Shown in pieces: positions 21,896 to 34,337 of a DNA stretch of 64,000 bases (the first letter of the stretch is position 1; each line of letters begins with the position of its first letter). The position numbers were made by a program, and so were the translations under genes. Below the pieces are notes generated by a model, which saw only the letters and a program-made list of their open reading frames with translations, had not been told where the DNA came from and ran no database searches. This DNA comes from Diatrype stigma (taxonomy: Eukaryota > Ascomycota > Sordariomycetes > Xylariales > Diatrypaceae), in the NCBI GenBank assembly GCA_022225965.2, contig JAKJXP020000045.1, positions 1-64,000 on the forward strand, written 5' to 3'.

Positions 21896-23723
21896 ATGGA
21901 TTCGGCATCCGAGGAAAAGAAGAAAGACACGGAGGCGGCTGCACTATCAGATCGCAACTCGAATACCAGCCAGCAAGCTTCCAACTCAGCTGGAAACAAG
22001 ACCTCCGAGGAGGATGGCAAGAATGAAGCCCCCTCGGCAGATGATATTGACTACCCTACTGGCATTCGGCTATTCCTCCTAGCGGGCGCGTCGATTATGG
22101 GCGTCTTCTTGATCTCTTTGGACCAGGTGAGATATATGCAAAGACATATGTGGTGCCCGTGTTAACCATCGTGACAGACTATTCTTGGCACAGCCATTCC
22201 AAAGATCACAGATGAATTTGGCGGTCTGGCTCAAGTCTCCTGGTACAGCTCTGCATACTTCATGACGTTCGGCGGTTTCGAGGGCTCGTGGGGGAAGGCA
22301 TACAAGTTCTTCAACATAAAGTGGACTTTCGTCCTGTCAATGTTCATATTCGAGATGGGTAGCCTGATATGTGGCGTCGCGCCAAGTTCTAACGTCCTGA
22401 TCGGGGGCCGCGTCATTGCCGGCGTGGGTGCTGGCGGTATCTCGGTCGGCGGAATGAGCATCATCGCTCTCAGTGTTCCGCCAAAGTCTCGTCCAGCAAT
22501 GATAGGCTTCACTGGTCTGACATACGGCCTAGCTTCCGTTCTTGGCCCTCTGCTCGGCGGGGCCTTCTCCGACCGTGTCACTTGGCGTTGGTGCTTCTAC
22601 ATCAACTTACCTATTGGTGGGCTCGCCTTGATCATTGTGTTTGTGTTCTTCCAACTTCCGGTCGCCGGAAAGTCCGTCCCGGTGAGCCTCAAGACGAAGC
22701 TCCTACACTTGGATCCTGTCGGTGGGGCCATAGCTATGGGTGCCATTATCTGTTTTATTCTGGCCCTCCAGGACGCGGGATCTACACTGCCCTGGAATAG
22801 CAGTCAGGTTATCGGTCTGCTAGTTGGCTTTTTCGCCCTTAGCGGTACCCTGGTAGCGTGGTCGATCTATATGGGCGAGTATGCCATGATGGTCCCCCGA
22901 TTGTTCAAGGCGCGGACGCTTTGGAGTGTGTGCCCATACCAATGGTTCTATATGGGCGATCTCATGCTTATCGTCTACTACCTCCCTCTCTACTTCCAGT
23001 CTATCAAAGGTGCAAGCCCTATCCAGTCTGGCGTTGACAACTTGCCTACCGTCATCTCTGTCGGGATCCTCTGCATCGTCGGCGGTTTCGTTGTCGCTAA
23101 GACGGGTCGTCCGGCGCCTCTCATGTTCTTGAGCTCCGCTATTGCCACTGTAGGGTGCGGTCTGCTCTATACGCTCGATATCGACACAACCATCGACAAG
23201 TGGATCGGCTACCAGATCCTCGTTAGTTGTGCCTTCGCATTTTCCTGTCTCATGGGCGTGAACATCACCCAGTCCAACGTGGACCCCGAAGACATTGCGG
23301 CCGCCACCGCTTGTCTCATGTGTGAGTGCTCGTTCCCCATCTCTTGTCGAGCTGGCATGGTAAGGGTACCTTTATTGACAATAGTACTCAGTCTTCCAAA
23401 CTGGCGGAGGTGCTTTCACTATTTCATCGGCTCAGGCCGCCTTTATAAATCAAATGCTCGCCAAGCTGGCCGAGTCTGCGCCAGGTATCGACGGAGCTAG
23501 AGTGATTGCGACGGGTGCCGCTCAGCTACGTGAAGTTTTTACATCAGAGGAACTCCCTGGTGTTCTTGAGGCATATATGCATGGACTTAAGGGTGCATTT
23601 GCCGTCTCCATCGGCTTCGCGGGTCTATCATTTTTATCGACCTTGCTAATGCCCTGGGGCAAGCTCTCATCCCATACCTCAGACGGAGAGAAGAAAGACG
23701 CACCGATAGTCATGATGGCATAG
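21896..23723 (+). CDS. MFS multidrug/toxin efflux transporter (DHA14 family)
   Basis: Proton-driven exporter of the plasma or vesicle membrane, 14 transmembrane segments expected. Three exons (21896-22126, 22178-23321, 23392-23723), with introns of 51 and 70 bp that keep frame, give 568 residues. The hydrophilic N-terminus of about 55 residues is rich in Ser, Asn and charged residues. It leads into the first membrane helix, then [17 protein letters not shown] (formed across splice 1) and [29 protein letters not shown] and the antiporter motif [20 protein letters not shown] follow. The second splice forms [13 protein letters not shown], conserved in DHA14 proteins. No lesions. Such genes sit in mycotoxin-type clusters and export the product, so this is probably the cluster exporter. 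Confidence 0.92.
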
Positions 23724-24249
23724 GTGTTTCCCCGGTGACCCATCTTCATGGGATGTATACAATAGTGTCTTTTGCTCGGGACTTTCCCGTGAGATGTATT
23801 CAAACATTGGGACAAACGAGCATAATTTAGCATTTGAGATGTTGTACACGGGGATTCATCAGAAATGGAAATCCTTAGATATAGATTAATATTTTAAAAG
23901 ATAGAAACGTACCCAGGAATATCAAACTGAAACGATATGTACTGGAAATACTGCAGATGAGTACTACAGGACCATTTCCCTCTTTGCATCCCTTTGGTAT
24001 CAAGTTTGACCTTATGAGAAGTTATCTTGTGTGGACCTGATTGACAATAGCGCCTGCGAAATCCTTCGCTGTATATAGATGTCTTGATGACTGCTGAGGC
24101 CCTCAATCATCTACTTGCTACAGGGGATACGCACTGGTAGGCATTATATGTACCTAGATCAACCATGTAACATACGGATACAGCATCATCAAGACGGCAA
24201 TATGAAAAGCCCTGAGCTTGGATTTGACCATACCCTAACCATCTCCAAG
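23724..24249. other. Intergenic, convergent 3' ends
   Basis: Between the MFS stop (plus) and the oxidoreductase pseudogene end (minus). No open frame with recognisable content. Confidence 0.6.
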
Positions 24250-25600
24250 TCACCTGTATGAACTAGTCGGACGAAGTCCCAAGCCGCCCTTCTCGTGGGC
24301 CATATCCACCACCCTCATCTGGTTGATCGAGTCCTCTCCATATACTCAATATTTCGTCTTACGACCCTTGACCGGTTTATAAATTCCTCGAGCTGGTAGT
24401 GGTACGACATCCAGTATTCCTCGCCAGCAAAGTCTGAAAATTCACCGCCGGCGTCCTTGTGGGTGTAAGCCTTGTGTGAGCTTGACTCGGCCCAATTCCT
24501 GATCGGCTGGCGATCTGTTGTATAACGAATTACGTGCGAGTCCTTCACGTCGATACGATGCCAGACTACAGAATGCATCAGGCCGTGCAGCACCACCAGT
24601 CGCATCTGGACCTTCTCCTGCGCCTCTGGCAGCGTCTTGTCCGGGATTACGATCTCCTTGTGCGTGACCCTGGCCCTGGACGGCTTCCACCAGAGGGGAC
24701 CGTGCAAGGTAGTCGTGACATCGGCGATACCTCCGTTGGGGAAGCGGAAATGGGCTCTGAACTCGTAGTCGCATTGGTCATGTACGCCATGGCCGAGAAC
24801 GCTGGTGTCGCAGCGCAAACACCCTTCGGGTTCATCTGGAAAGATCATGCGCAAGACGCCGAAGTTATATGTGCCCAGGTGCATAATGCTACCACCACCC
24901 TTCTTGTAGTTATACTCGATGTCGGACCTTGGACATCATCATGCCAGGAACCATAGAGTCGGTATGGACGTGGACAACATCGTCTGGGGCGATAAAAGTT
25001 AGAAGCTTGTGGATAGCAGGGTGGAAGCGGTCATGGAAGGCTTCCAATAATATAGGCGGATTAGGCCCGTTAAGTTCAGGTAGATTGAAATGGATATTGG
25101 CTTCGGTTTCGTTGTCGACGGGAGGCTTCTCGACCAAAACATGCTTGCCAGCACGCAGAGAACGAACGGCCCATTCGTAATGCAGAGCATTGGGCAAGGG
25201 AACTCAAATGGCGTCGATGTTTGGATCGTCTAGAACATCTACCGCATGTGTAGTCTCAGCAAATGGTTCAAAGGAAACAAGGAGATGAACGGACCATGTC
25301 AACCTGGTGGTATAGCTGAACTTAAAGCATACCCTGGTAAGTATCCTTGACAACGGGGATGCCGTGCTTTCTGGCGAATACTTCTGCACGAGTACGATCT
25401 TTTGCAGCGCCAGCCTGTACGATGACTTCAGGGTATGATTTGGCTGGTACAATAAGTGTCTTGGATCTATTGGAAATCAATGACTATCCAGCCCCATCGC
25501 ACGAGGATATGGATAGGAGAGAGCCCTCACCGTAATCCTGGCTAGTACTTCTCAGCCTAGATCCCAGTTCTCTAGGGCGGCTAGGCCAGCAGACAATAAC
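24250..25600 (-). pseudogene. Gfo/Idh/MocA-family oxidoreductase, inactivated
   Basis: NAD(P)-dependent sugar- or dihydrodiol-dehydrogenase-like fold. In order on the minus strand: KTLIVPAKSYPEVIVQ near 25450, ARKHGIPVVKDTYQ, an intron (about 25240-25335), [31 protein letters not shown] with VLVEKP (the family signature), then the C-terminal domain with GGGSIMHLGTYNFGVLRMIF and HEKGGLGLRPTSSYR ending at 24250-24252. Lesions: TGA at 25204-25206 inside the Rossmann strand where a tyrosine is usual, a frameshift near 24925 and another near 24345. The first exon (25540-25600) is too degraded to define a start. Not RIP-like throughout: base composition is normal, so decay is mostly by indels. Confidence 0.82.
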
Positions 25601-26769
25601 ATCCTCGTTCCATTACAAGCGCCGAAACCACCGAGCAGGAGCTGTTGGGCAGATAAGCATCTCCGGGATCTCATATTCCCAGGTACCAATTATAGTAAGA
25701 AGAAATCGCCGAGCCTCGATCGGATGCAGCGCAGCGCAGCGTAGCGGGGCAGAAGCCGGGGATACTCGGTAAGCACCGAGATAACCGGGTCCAAGCCCCT
25801 TTTCCCCAGGTTTTGGTCGGGCCCACATCTGTCTCAAGCAAGCCGGCAAGCTGCACAAGCCCGGTTTACCTATAAAACTTGGCGGGTTCTAGAACTCCAT
25901 TTCTATTAGGTAGCTCTAAACTCCAGTCCATTAGAATACGGGCCCTTAAAACACCAGATATAAAATGGGGATTAATTCCCGATTAGTTACAGCTTATATT
26001 ATAAACAAACAAGACGTAAAACTGTTAAGAAACGAAGAACAGCGTTTTAATAAAGCGAAGCTTTATTTTTTTTATTTTATAAAATATTACTAATAATATT
26101 TTAAAAGAATAAAAAAAATAAAATAAGCTTATTAAAATTAATAATACGGGCTTAAAATCGACGCTAATAACGCGCTAAATCTAGCAAAAAATCACATTAA
26201 TTAAAATCATTAAAAGGTAAATCGGAAATAGCTATTTATATATTTCTAATAACTTCTTATTTAAATAAAACCGTTACGATAATAAGAAATCGTTAATATT
26301 TTATATTTTATATAAATTAACGTATAAATTAATTCATGCATTTATTTTATAGCATTTTAAACCGTTTAAAATTAATGAATTTAATTGGTTATAATTAAGC
26401 GTTAATATATAATTGCAATATATATATGCAATTAGCTAATGCTGTTAATGTTTTTTTTTTACCGCTATAACGCGTTAATCGTATTATTGCTTAATTATAT
26501 TATAATATGCTTTTAATTGCATTGCTATATTATAACATGTTTTAAATAAGCTTTTCCTATTATTTTTATAAATTTTTCGACTTAATACGTATAAATTTAA
26601 ATTTTTACGATGCCGTTATTTCTTATAATTAATACTAACCTATTTAAACGAAGCCATAAACGTTATGGCCGCCCGTTAATGCGACGTTCTTTCGTTTTTA
26701 AATCTATATAAAATAATAATTCCTAATAATATATTCGTTACAAAGCGTAAAAAATTATTAACGAATTTC
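25601..26769. other. Transition from normal GC to AT-rich repeat block
   Basis: 25601-25900 has normal GC without a supported gene, apart from a GCAGC-type short repeat near 25728-25745. From about 25930 the sequence becomes AT-rich with RIP character and no readable family. It includes a hairpin at 26058-26130 and two 14-bp palindromes at 26496-26509 and 26526-26539 that match the array at 32629-33022. Confidence 0.6.
26058..26130. repeat. Long imperfect inverted repeat (hairpin)
   Basis: AAGCTTTATTTTTTTTATTT... and its near-complement ending ...AAAATAAAATAAGCTT flank a short centre (CTAA). The arms of roughly 32-37 bases differ by a 5-bp gap and a few substitutions. It could be a Helitron or MITE terminus, or chance in AT-rich DNA, though the bounding AAGCTT pair argues against pure chance. 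Confidence 0.55.
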
Positions 26770-26881
26770 TGTTACGTAATACAGCCATTCCAGCTCCCAT
26801 ATATGGTTAGATAAGTGTCATTCCAGTAACTTCTGGAGTGGCATACGCTTTTAACGCAGTGGCATAGCGCACTTTGTGACA
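26770..26881. repeat. Left LTR of the small element (internally deleted)
   Basis: 112 bp. Its last 100 bases match 27333-27432 closely (CAGCCATTCCAGCT through TTTGTGACA), and its first 13 bases match the start of the right LTR at 27130. Confidence 0.75.
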
Positions 26882-26882
26882 T

Positions 26883-26945
26883 ATGGTAGCATTTCCTAGA
26901 CGTTTCATTCCTAGGACCTGGGTTCGAATCCTACCAGTGACACGG
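26883..26945 (+). ncRNA. tRNA-like segment within the small LTR element
   Basis: TGGTAGCATTTCC resembles an A box, and ACCTGGGTTCGAATCCTACC has a complete T-arm-like stem and B box, followed by AGTGACA. The middle (CCTAG ... CTAGG) pairs, but its loop is 11 nt, not 7, so this is not a functional tRNA. It may reflect tRNA-derived origin or an internal pol III promoter. Confidence 0.35.
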
Positions 26946-27129
26946 TCGCTGGCAAAGTGCCACTAGCCTTTTACGCGTACGTATAACTATGTTATAGCAA
27001 TACCTTATATACGTATATCCAGTAAGCCACAAGGACCCTTATCGATAAGGACAACCTTGGAGCGACTATGTTACCTTGGCGCGTATTACCGCCGAGAACG
27101 CCGATACAAATGCTCTATCGGTGGGCATA

Positions 27130-27432
27130 TGTTACGTAATACTGTGCTTCTGCGCCCGGTCCTTCGAACCCCTAGGGAATTACTGCTATTGGCAATTCAC
27201 TTAGGATTATACTGAAGGTCCGGACTGGTTGTTGAATTGAAGCTAATTACAGTTGTGCGCTCTAAGCTGCTAGAATTCTATACTCCGATTTTCCGATCCT
27301 TGGCATTATGGGGAATGCCCGGATCCACAATACAGCCATTCCAGCTTTCATATATGGTCAGATAAGTGTCATTCCAGTAATTTCTGAAGTGGCATACGCT
27401 TTTAACGCAGTGGCATAACGCATTTTGTGATA
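27130..27432. repeat. Right LTR of the small element
   Basis: 303 bp, TGTTACGTAATACTGTG to TTTTGTGATA, followed by ATTTC at 27433-27437. This appears to be the complete LTR form. Confidence 0.7.
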
Positions 27433-28899
27433 ATTTCTTTTTGCTGCGGCTAATAAGTATTTTATTTACGTATTTAAATATGTTACGAAATAACGCAAAC
27501 GAAATCGCTACCGGATAAAACCTTTTCGTCGTAGTTAAAATCCGAATGATTTATTTCGCATAGCTATTATTCGAACCGAATGGTATTATATAAAAAGAAC
27601 TTATCGAATAATTCGCCGTATTAACGGTAATCCTTTTTTAACGCCTTTTTTAAACATTTTTAAAAAAAAAACAAAAACCTAGCTATAGTTTTCCGACTTT
27701 TCATTTTCCTTTTAAATTTCCCGATAAGCGTAATTTTAATAATTTCGATTCGCGATTTATATTTTTCATCTTTACCTTAACATCTTTAGAACCAATCTTA
27801 TTCTTTTTAAATAACGAGGATTTATAAATAAAGAATATCTTATAACGGAACGAAAAAAACTTATTCCGGTTCCGATTCCGGTTCCGGTTCTATATTCCGT
27901 AAGGCTTTCGATTCGAAATTTATCGTATTACTATTACGCATATTGCTACTTAAACGTACGAAAATGCCTTAAACTTTAACTTTATAAATCCAAATATCGA
28001 ATAAACTAATATCGGTAACGATAAATTTATTTTGCTCTTATAATTGCAATAACCAGCCATTAAAGAAATAAACGCATAATTTATTCGTAACTTTTACGAA
28101 TATATAAATACCTATTAAATAAAAGAATATAATAAATGCTATAAGCATTAATTTAATATAAAAATCGAATACGGTATTTACGCGAAAAAAAAAACGCGGA
28201 TTTTATTATCGTTCGCTTTTATTTTGCCTAAAACCTAATGGAATTTAAAAATATCCCATTTAATTTTTCCGTTTTAATACAAATGGAAAAGATATTAATC
28301 GTTAAGGTTTACGTTATTATAAAGATTCGGCAATATCGTAAATTTTAATATCGATACCGAAGCTACGTTTTTTTTTTTTTTTCGAAACGTAAGGAAAATA
28401 TACCGAATGCTTTCTTTTTTATTTAGAAATTTGGATATTATACTTATCGTATTTTCGAACGAACGTTTTCGTAACGTATCGTAACGGAATTTCCGTATAT
28501 GCCGTAAAGCCGTTCTTATATGGTTATAATATTTAATCCGTTACTATTCGAATTATATAAGGAATTAAATAAACATTTCTTACGAAAACCTAACTTAATT
28601 GCCGAAAAATGGAAATGTTATAAACCAAATTTAAACGCAGCTAAATATAAACGAATTAATAACCGCAATCGAAAAAAATATATCGGATACTAACCTATTA
28701 AAAGCCGCGAATAAATACGATCGTTCGGCTGTTTTTAATTTTCTTACGAATCGAATAGAAATTAAAAAATTTCGTTAAAATGTAACCGATAATTATATCG
28801 AAACCGAATTTGCCGTATAAGGACAAATAGAAATGCCCCTTCTTTATATTAATTCCATTAATAAATTCAATAATAATATCCCTTTGCTTTTAAACGTTT

Positions 28900-29450
28900 T
28901 CCTTATTTTATTTCTTAATAGCCAAAGCGAATTCTTAGCTTAATATAAACGCTTCCTTTTTTTTAAAGAATAAATCGAATATGTAATAAAATAATATAAT
29001 AAACGCTTTATTTATTATTCGCGTTTTATTTTCTTAATATTTAATAAGTTAATGCGGAAACGTATTGCTAAAAATAATTCGTTTTACGTACGTAACCTAA
29101 ATTAATAAAACAAATAGCAATATATTACCGCAAAATTTCAGAAATTACTAAACGGATATAACCGAAATTCCGAATAATACGTCCAAGCCGAAACGTTAAT
29201 AAATTCGATCGTACGTAACGCTTTTAAAATCCGGAATACCCGTTTATATTAATATTTATAAAAAAAGCAATTCGATGCCATAATAAATGCCCTAAATTAT
29301 TTTAACTTATTTATTACCTTTAATATTACCGATTTCCATTAAAATAACCTATTGCGCCATATTTCCGAATATAACCGGTAATATATAAAAACGAATGCCC
29401 GCGTTAAATTCCGTTTAAAAAGAAAAAAGCGCTAACGAATCTTTATATCG
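28900..29450 (+). pseudogene. Helitron replication-initiator N-terminal domain remnant
   Basis: The readable core is LFITFNITDFH, then LLRHISEYNR and, after broken codons, NARVKFRLKRKKR. This corresponds to the block of Helitron_like_N that precedes the HUH-type nicking motifs. Open minus-strand frames here (for example 29432-29674) are shadows. Confidence 0.65.
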
Positions 29451-31079
29451 TTACTTAATATTTCCATTACCGCTTTAATGCCTTTATGAAATATATAATT
29501 TGCCCGAAATTCCGCATTAAGGAATATTAAAACCGGTATAAATAATAAAGCTATAATGCGCTTCATAATTATGGGTTTCTTTAATACGAATCCGGCAATA
29601 ATGTTATACCGCCGCCTTATAATATGGAAACCGAAAATTCTCGCGATATTTTTATTTAGTTTCGGGAATTTCATATTATTGCTATTAATTTTTTTTTCGG
29701 CGCCATAAAAATATGCCTTTTAAAACGAATAATAAATGTTTATCGATAATAAGTTTAAATTAGGCGCCTATTTAAAAATATTTTATCCAATTATTATTAC
29801 GTATTTACGTTTATATTTATATTTTTATTCGTTACTTGCGAAAAAAGAAAACGCAAAAGCGCCGTAACGCGGAATTTACGTAAAAAATATTCGAAACGAT
29901 TCGAATTACAAACGCGGCTTAAATATAAACTTATCGAAATCGGGCCTTTAAATTCGAAATGGCTGTTTTGAAACAGCTTAATAAAACCGGTATTTTTCTT
30001 TCGAATTTATAATGCCGCTTTTATTTCTTACGCGTTTTATAATCCTTTTTTTCCGTAAGTAAAAAATTAAATCCGAGATTTTGGTTCTTTTTAATTGCCA
30101 GGTCGAATTAACGGCTAAATTAATATAACCTTACGTTTATAATCGGTTAAAAGGCAAATCTAAATTTCTCTTTTTGTATTAATGTATATAATATAAAAGC
30201 GTATATTAGTAAATACGCAAATAAGCCCGAAATAAAGTTCAAATCGTTTAACGACTTAACGAAAAAGGTACTTTCGTATATTACGGCAAAGAATCTTTTT
30301 TTATTTTCAATATGCCGCTTTTTAAACAAGTTAATAAAAAAGCGAAATTAATTCCATATAAAGATTTATTATTATTTATTAAATATATCTTTAATATAAT
30401 GCGTCCGTATTTTTATTAATATAAACTATTACGTAAAAGATAATTAATTAAATCCGTATTACGTAAAACAAAAAGAAATAACGGCGGATATTATGCGTAT
30501 TAAGAAATATAAGCAGCGACCGGAAATCCCGGAATTCGAAGAAATAACGTATTTCCAATAGCTGACGTTATATAATTAAAAAATAAGGCCGCCGTATATA
30601 CGACCTTTAACGAAACCGCATATTTTGGTGTATTTTTCTAAATATAAAGCCGGATTTTTTATATATAAATAATTCTATAAAATAAAGATGTTATTAAATT
30701 ATTCCTTCCGTTATATAAAGGAATTATTAGCAATAAACGGCATAACGTATATAAACTTTATTAAAGCATATGCCGCTTATTAACGTTTTTATACGTATAC
30801 CGATAATAATTATTACGTAATAAATGCTTCCTTTAACGACGATAATAATAAGGAATTTAAAAATATTAATATTTTCCCGAATATTATGCAAAATAATTGA
30901 ATTAACCTAACGAATATAATTCCGAATATTAACTTAAATTTTTCGGATAAATTTAAAAAGCTCGGCACCCATAATATTAACGTAAATCACGATTGGAATA
31001 ATAACGTCGAATTAACGCCGGAATTAAACCAATACATTCTTAATTCGAATCTTTGGCTGGAAATCCGTACGGCCCACGG

Positions 31080-32535
31080 TTAAAACCCTCTTAAAGAAAT
31101 CCCGGAAAAATTAAAGAACAGCTTAAATCCCAAATAACGCATAATATTCGATATTTACGTAAAGCATTATTAAAACGTTCTGAATAACAAAAACCCGAAC
31201 CCCTTATATTTAAACGTAAACGGTATTAATAGTTATAAGAAATTCTTTATATTAAAGGTGTTTTATTTACGGTTACAAAAAATAACGAAATAAGTTAGTC
31301 GTTTCGATTCGGTTTTGCGTTATGCCTTAACGAAGGTCGCGGCAACGGAAATATAAGGCCGAACCCTTTATTCGATTTTCCGTCTTTCCATTAAAAAGGG
31401 CCAATTCGTAGATTTTACCGGGGCTACTTTAACGTAATTATAACAAAATATGCGTCATATAAAATACATAATTATTAACGAAAAATTAATAATAGATTTA
31501 TCTTTATTAGCCATAATAAATAATCGATTATAATAAGTATTTTCGGAATTACTTACCGATACGATATTTAAAGAATTAAATATTATATTTTTTAATAACT
31601 TTTATTAATTGCCTTTTATATTCGATAAGCCGTTATATTATATTAGAACCGATTTCCTTAGCCTGGATTTCGTAAAACAGGTTGTTTATAAATCGATTAA
31701 TCGAATCGTTCGTTTAAAGATAACTATGCGCTAACAAAATCCGAAATAGGTTCAGTTTCGTAAAGCCTTAACGGCCGTACGAATCATGTTTTATACGCGC
31801 CAAATATGAAAGCCTTTAAATACTTGTTACCGGCTTTATCCGTTAATAACCGAATAAAATATAACAAAATTCCAAAACGCCGTTCGAATATATCTAACGA
31901 ATACGCAAATAAGCAATTATAACTTTCGGTATTTCGATCATTTAAGGCGCCCGATTATAGGGGTTCGAATTTTCGGCAGTGGTTCGTATTAAAACAAATT
32001 ATTTTCGAGAAAAATCGGCAATTTAAAGATTTATTTTCTTATATACGATAACGCCCGTATTATATTTATAAAAAATATTTATACGTTTTAAAGGCTTATA
32101 AACGGAACCATAAGCAAAGTTTATAAGGTTATATAAAAAGCCGGCTCGAATTTTCGTACCGAAATTCCTAATATAATTTTAATTACATTTAATAAGTAAA
32201 TTATCTTAAAAATTCCCCTTTTGTTTAATTAATAATAATTATAAATATATAAATTCCTATTTTTATATTATAAATAATATACCGGCTATATTCATTTTTC
32301 GTTTATCGAAACAGTATACTTATAAAATTACCGATTACGAACGGATTCAGTTTTGTTTTTAATAATCTTTTATGCCATTACGATTTATAAATTACAAAAA
32401 TCCACGTTAAAAAAGGTTATTTTCGATATTGCCAATAAGGAATTCCAATTTGGACTTACGTACGTAGTTTTATTTCGTATAAAGAATTTAAATAATATAT
32501 TATTCGATAATATCTTCGGCTTAAAGTGTTTTTAA
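31080..32535 (+). pseudogene. Pif1-like SF1B helicase of the first Helitron
   Basis: Helicase motifs in order. LYLNVNGINSYKKFFILKV is the Walker A loop altered from GxxGxGKS. HIKYIIINEKLIIDLSLLA is motif II, with DE read as NE. Next come LTDTIFKELNII and FYxLPFIFDKPLYY (motif III), then AITIYKLQKSTLKKVIFDIA and FGLTYVVLFRIKNLNNILFD (motifs V-VI) ending at 32535. The last 60 codons are still open. Substitutions are mostly of the C-to-T / G-to-A kind. Confidence 0.85.
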
Positions 32536-32628
32536 CGGCCTTAAAAAAGATTATTGCGATTCGTTTAATAAATTAAAATCGAAAAAATTAAGAGCTTTTA
32601 TAAATTATTAGTATAAAATATAGTTTAT

Positions 32629-33022
32629 TATGTTATAACATGTCCTTTTGCTTACGTATTATGTTATAACATACTTTTTTACATACATATTATGTTATAA
32701 TATATCCGAAATATTTAAATATCCCATATTATAATATGCCTCCGATTATTACATTTAAATTATAACATAATATACGTATCGGATATATTATATTATAATA
32801 TGCCTATTTAATTATATATTATATTATAACATGCTTATTTAGTTATATATTATATTATAATATGCTTATTTAATTATATACCATATTATAACATGCTTAT
32901 AAAATTATGCATTATGTTATAACATATTCGAATTAAAATTTATATTATGTTATAATATATTTATAAAATTATGTTTTATATTATAACATATTTAAATTAA
33001 AATTAATCCATATTATAATATG
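32629..33022. repeat. Phased array of 14-bp palindromes (period about 31 bp)
   Basis: Twelve full copies of TATRTTATAAYATR (for example TATGTTATAACATA) plus one half copy (near 32758). Starts are near 32629, 32660, 32691, 32725, 32789, 32820, 32851, 32882, 32913, 32946, 32977 and 33009. Spacing is 30-34 bp, close to three DNA turns. The linkers resemble each other (CTTATTTAATTATA), so the unit is probably a 31-bp minisatellite that has been RIP-mutated. It begins about 95 bp after the helicase stop of the first Helitron. Confidence 0.9.
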
Positions 33023-34302
33023 GTTTATATTAAGATATTTTAATATAATGTGCTATAATAAAAATAATAAAGGTTTCCAATAAGGAAATACCATATTATT
33101 ATATGATATTTCAGTTTATAAATTAAATAAATCCGGAATTCCAAATAACCGTAATAAACAATTAGCTACTTATTTAATTTTTAAATTCCCTTTTTCCTTT
33201 TTCCTTTTTCTTTTTTCTTTTTTTTTTCAGGTTTTAGCAGTAGCAATAATAAAAATAATAATAATATAATAACAATAGCAACCATATTTGCCCTTACCGA
33301 TTCTTATAAAATCCCGGATTCGCCTTTATTCCAGCCCTTGCCCCTTAAATCGCCTATTTTTACCTCCTAAAAGCTACGCCTTGCCGCTTATTACTCTTTT
33401 AAAAAAAGAAAATTAATAATTCGCCATCGCCGCAAGGATAAGTTTTAAAAAGTTTCCATTACGAATTAAAATTAATTAAATATAAACGCTTTAACATTAA
33501 TAACTTAAAAAGTTATTAATGCCGCTTATGCAATAATCCGGCAACGCTTTCCGGCCCGGCCTACCGTTTTTTTTTTTTGGCCCCGCTCTTAAATCTTCCC
33601 GTTTAAAGGGCCTTCCGGTATAAGCCCGATAATTCTCGCCGAAAAAACTTTAATTTCCCCCGTAATCGACCGAATATAAACCGGAACCTACGGGCGGCAT
33701 TAATTTAAATTTCGGATCCGTTAATAGCAATAAAATATATACGCTATCGGAACAGCAATAATTTATAAAACGCCTGCGTTAATTACGCGAATACGGCTTA
33801 TTTTGGCTATAAATATAACGGCCAAAAAACGAAATGCTATCGTAAATATATCGTTCCTAATAATACGCTTATAACTAACGAATATTTTCTAGTTCCAACT
33901 TCCGTTTTCGTTTTCGTTTTAGTTTTAGTTTTAATTCCAGTTTTAATTTAAAATGCTTCCGTTTCCGTCCAAAATATTCCCGCTTTTGCTTCCGCCTTAT
34001 TAAATAATAAACCAGCCTTTTTAATATTATGCTAAATCATTATTAATATACGTATATAAATATACGAACGAAATATTAAGCCATAACGAATAAATAACGG
34101 GTTAAGGCCTAATAATAATTAAAAAAGCGCCTCCGCTTTTTAAACGAAATTAACGACGAATTAACCAACGCGGCCATAAAGTCGGGCCCGTTTAAATATA
34201 ACGATAGCGATAACGATAACGGTAATAATAATAAAAGGATTAAAAATAAAATATCCTTAATTCCTAAAAATAAAATATTACGGCCTAATCCTTTTGCGGA
34301 AT

Positions 34303-34337
<35 letters not shown>

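Larger units (their letters stand above)
26770..27432. mobile_element. Small LTR element (TRIM-like), little RIP, nested in AT-rich DNA
   Basis: 663 bp with no coding capacity. The right LTR (27130-27432) and the left LTR (26770-26881) both start TGTTACGTAATAC and end GTGACA/GTGATA. Flanking target duplication ATTTC lies at 26765-26769 and 27433-27437. The left LTR lacks about 190 internal bases, the join lying at a shared AATAC. Immediately after the left LTR comes TATGGTAGCATTTCC, which could be a tRNA primer site, and the interior holds a B-box-like GGTTCGAATCC (26928-26942). GC is normal apart from a few C-to-T changes, so it is probably younger than its surroundings. Confidence 0.75.
27438..32600 (+). 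mobile_element. Helitron (DUF6570 / Helitron_like_N / Pif1 type), RIP-killed
   Basis: Plus-strand remains of a rolling-circle transposon in the expected order. A DUF6570-like stretch (RNVRKIYRMLSFLFRNLDII, about 28380-28445) comes first. A Helitron N-terminal block (LFITFNITDFH, then LLRHISEYNR, 29305-29385) comes next, followed by a Pif1-like helicase at 31100-32535. Many stops of TAA/TAG type interrupt all frames. The termini were not defined. The small LTR element at 26770-27432 lies directly at its left edge, possibly inside it. Confidence 0.82.

Noticed and set aside
32629..33022. CRISPR-like array
   Set aside because: Repeats are 14-bp palindromes with near-identical linkers in a eukaryotic, RIP-mutated block; no spacer diversity and no cas genes.
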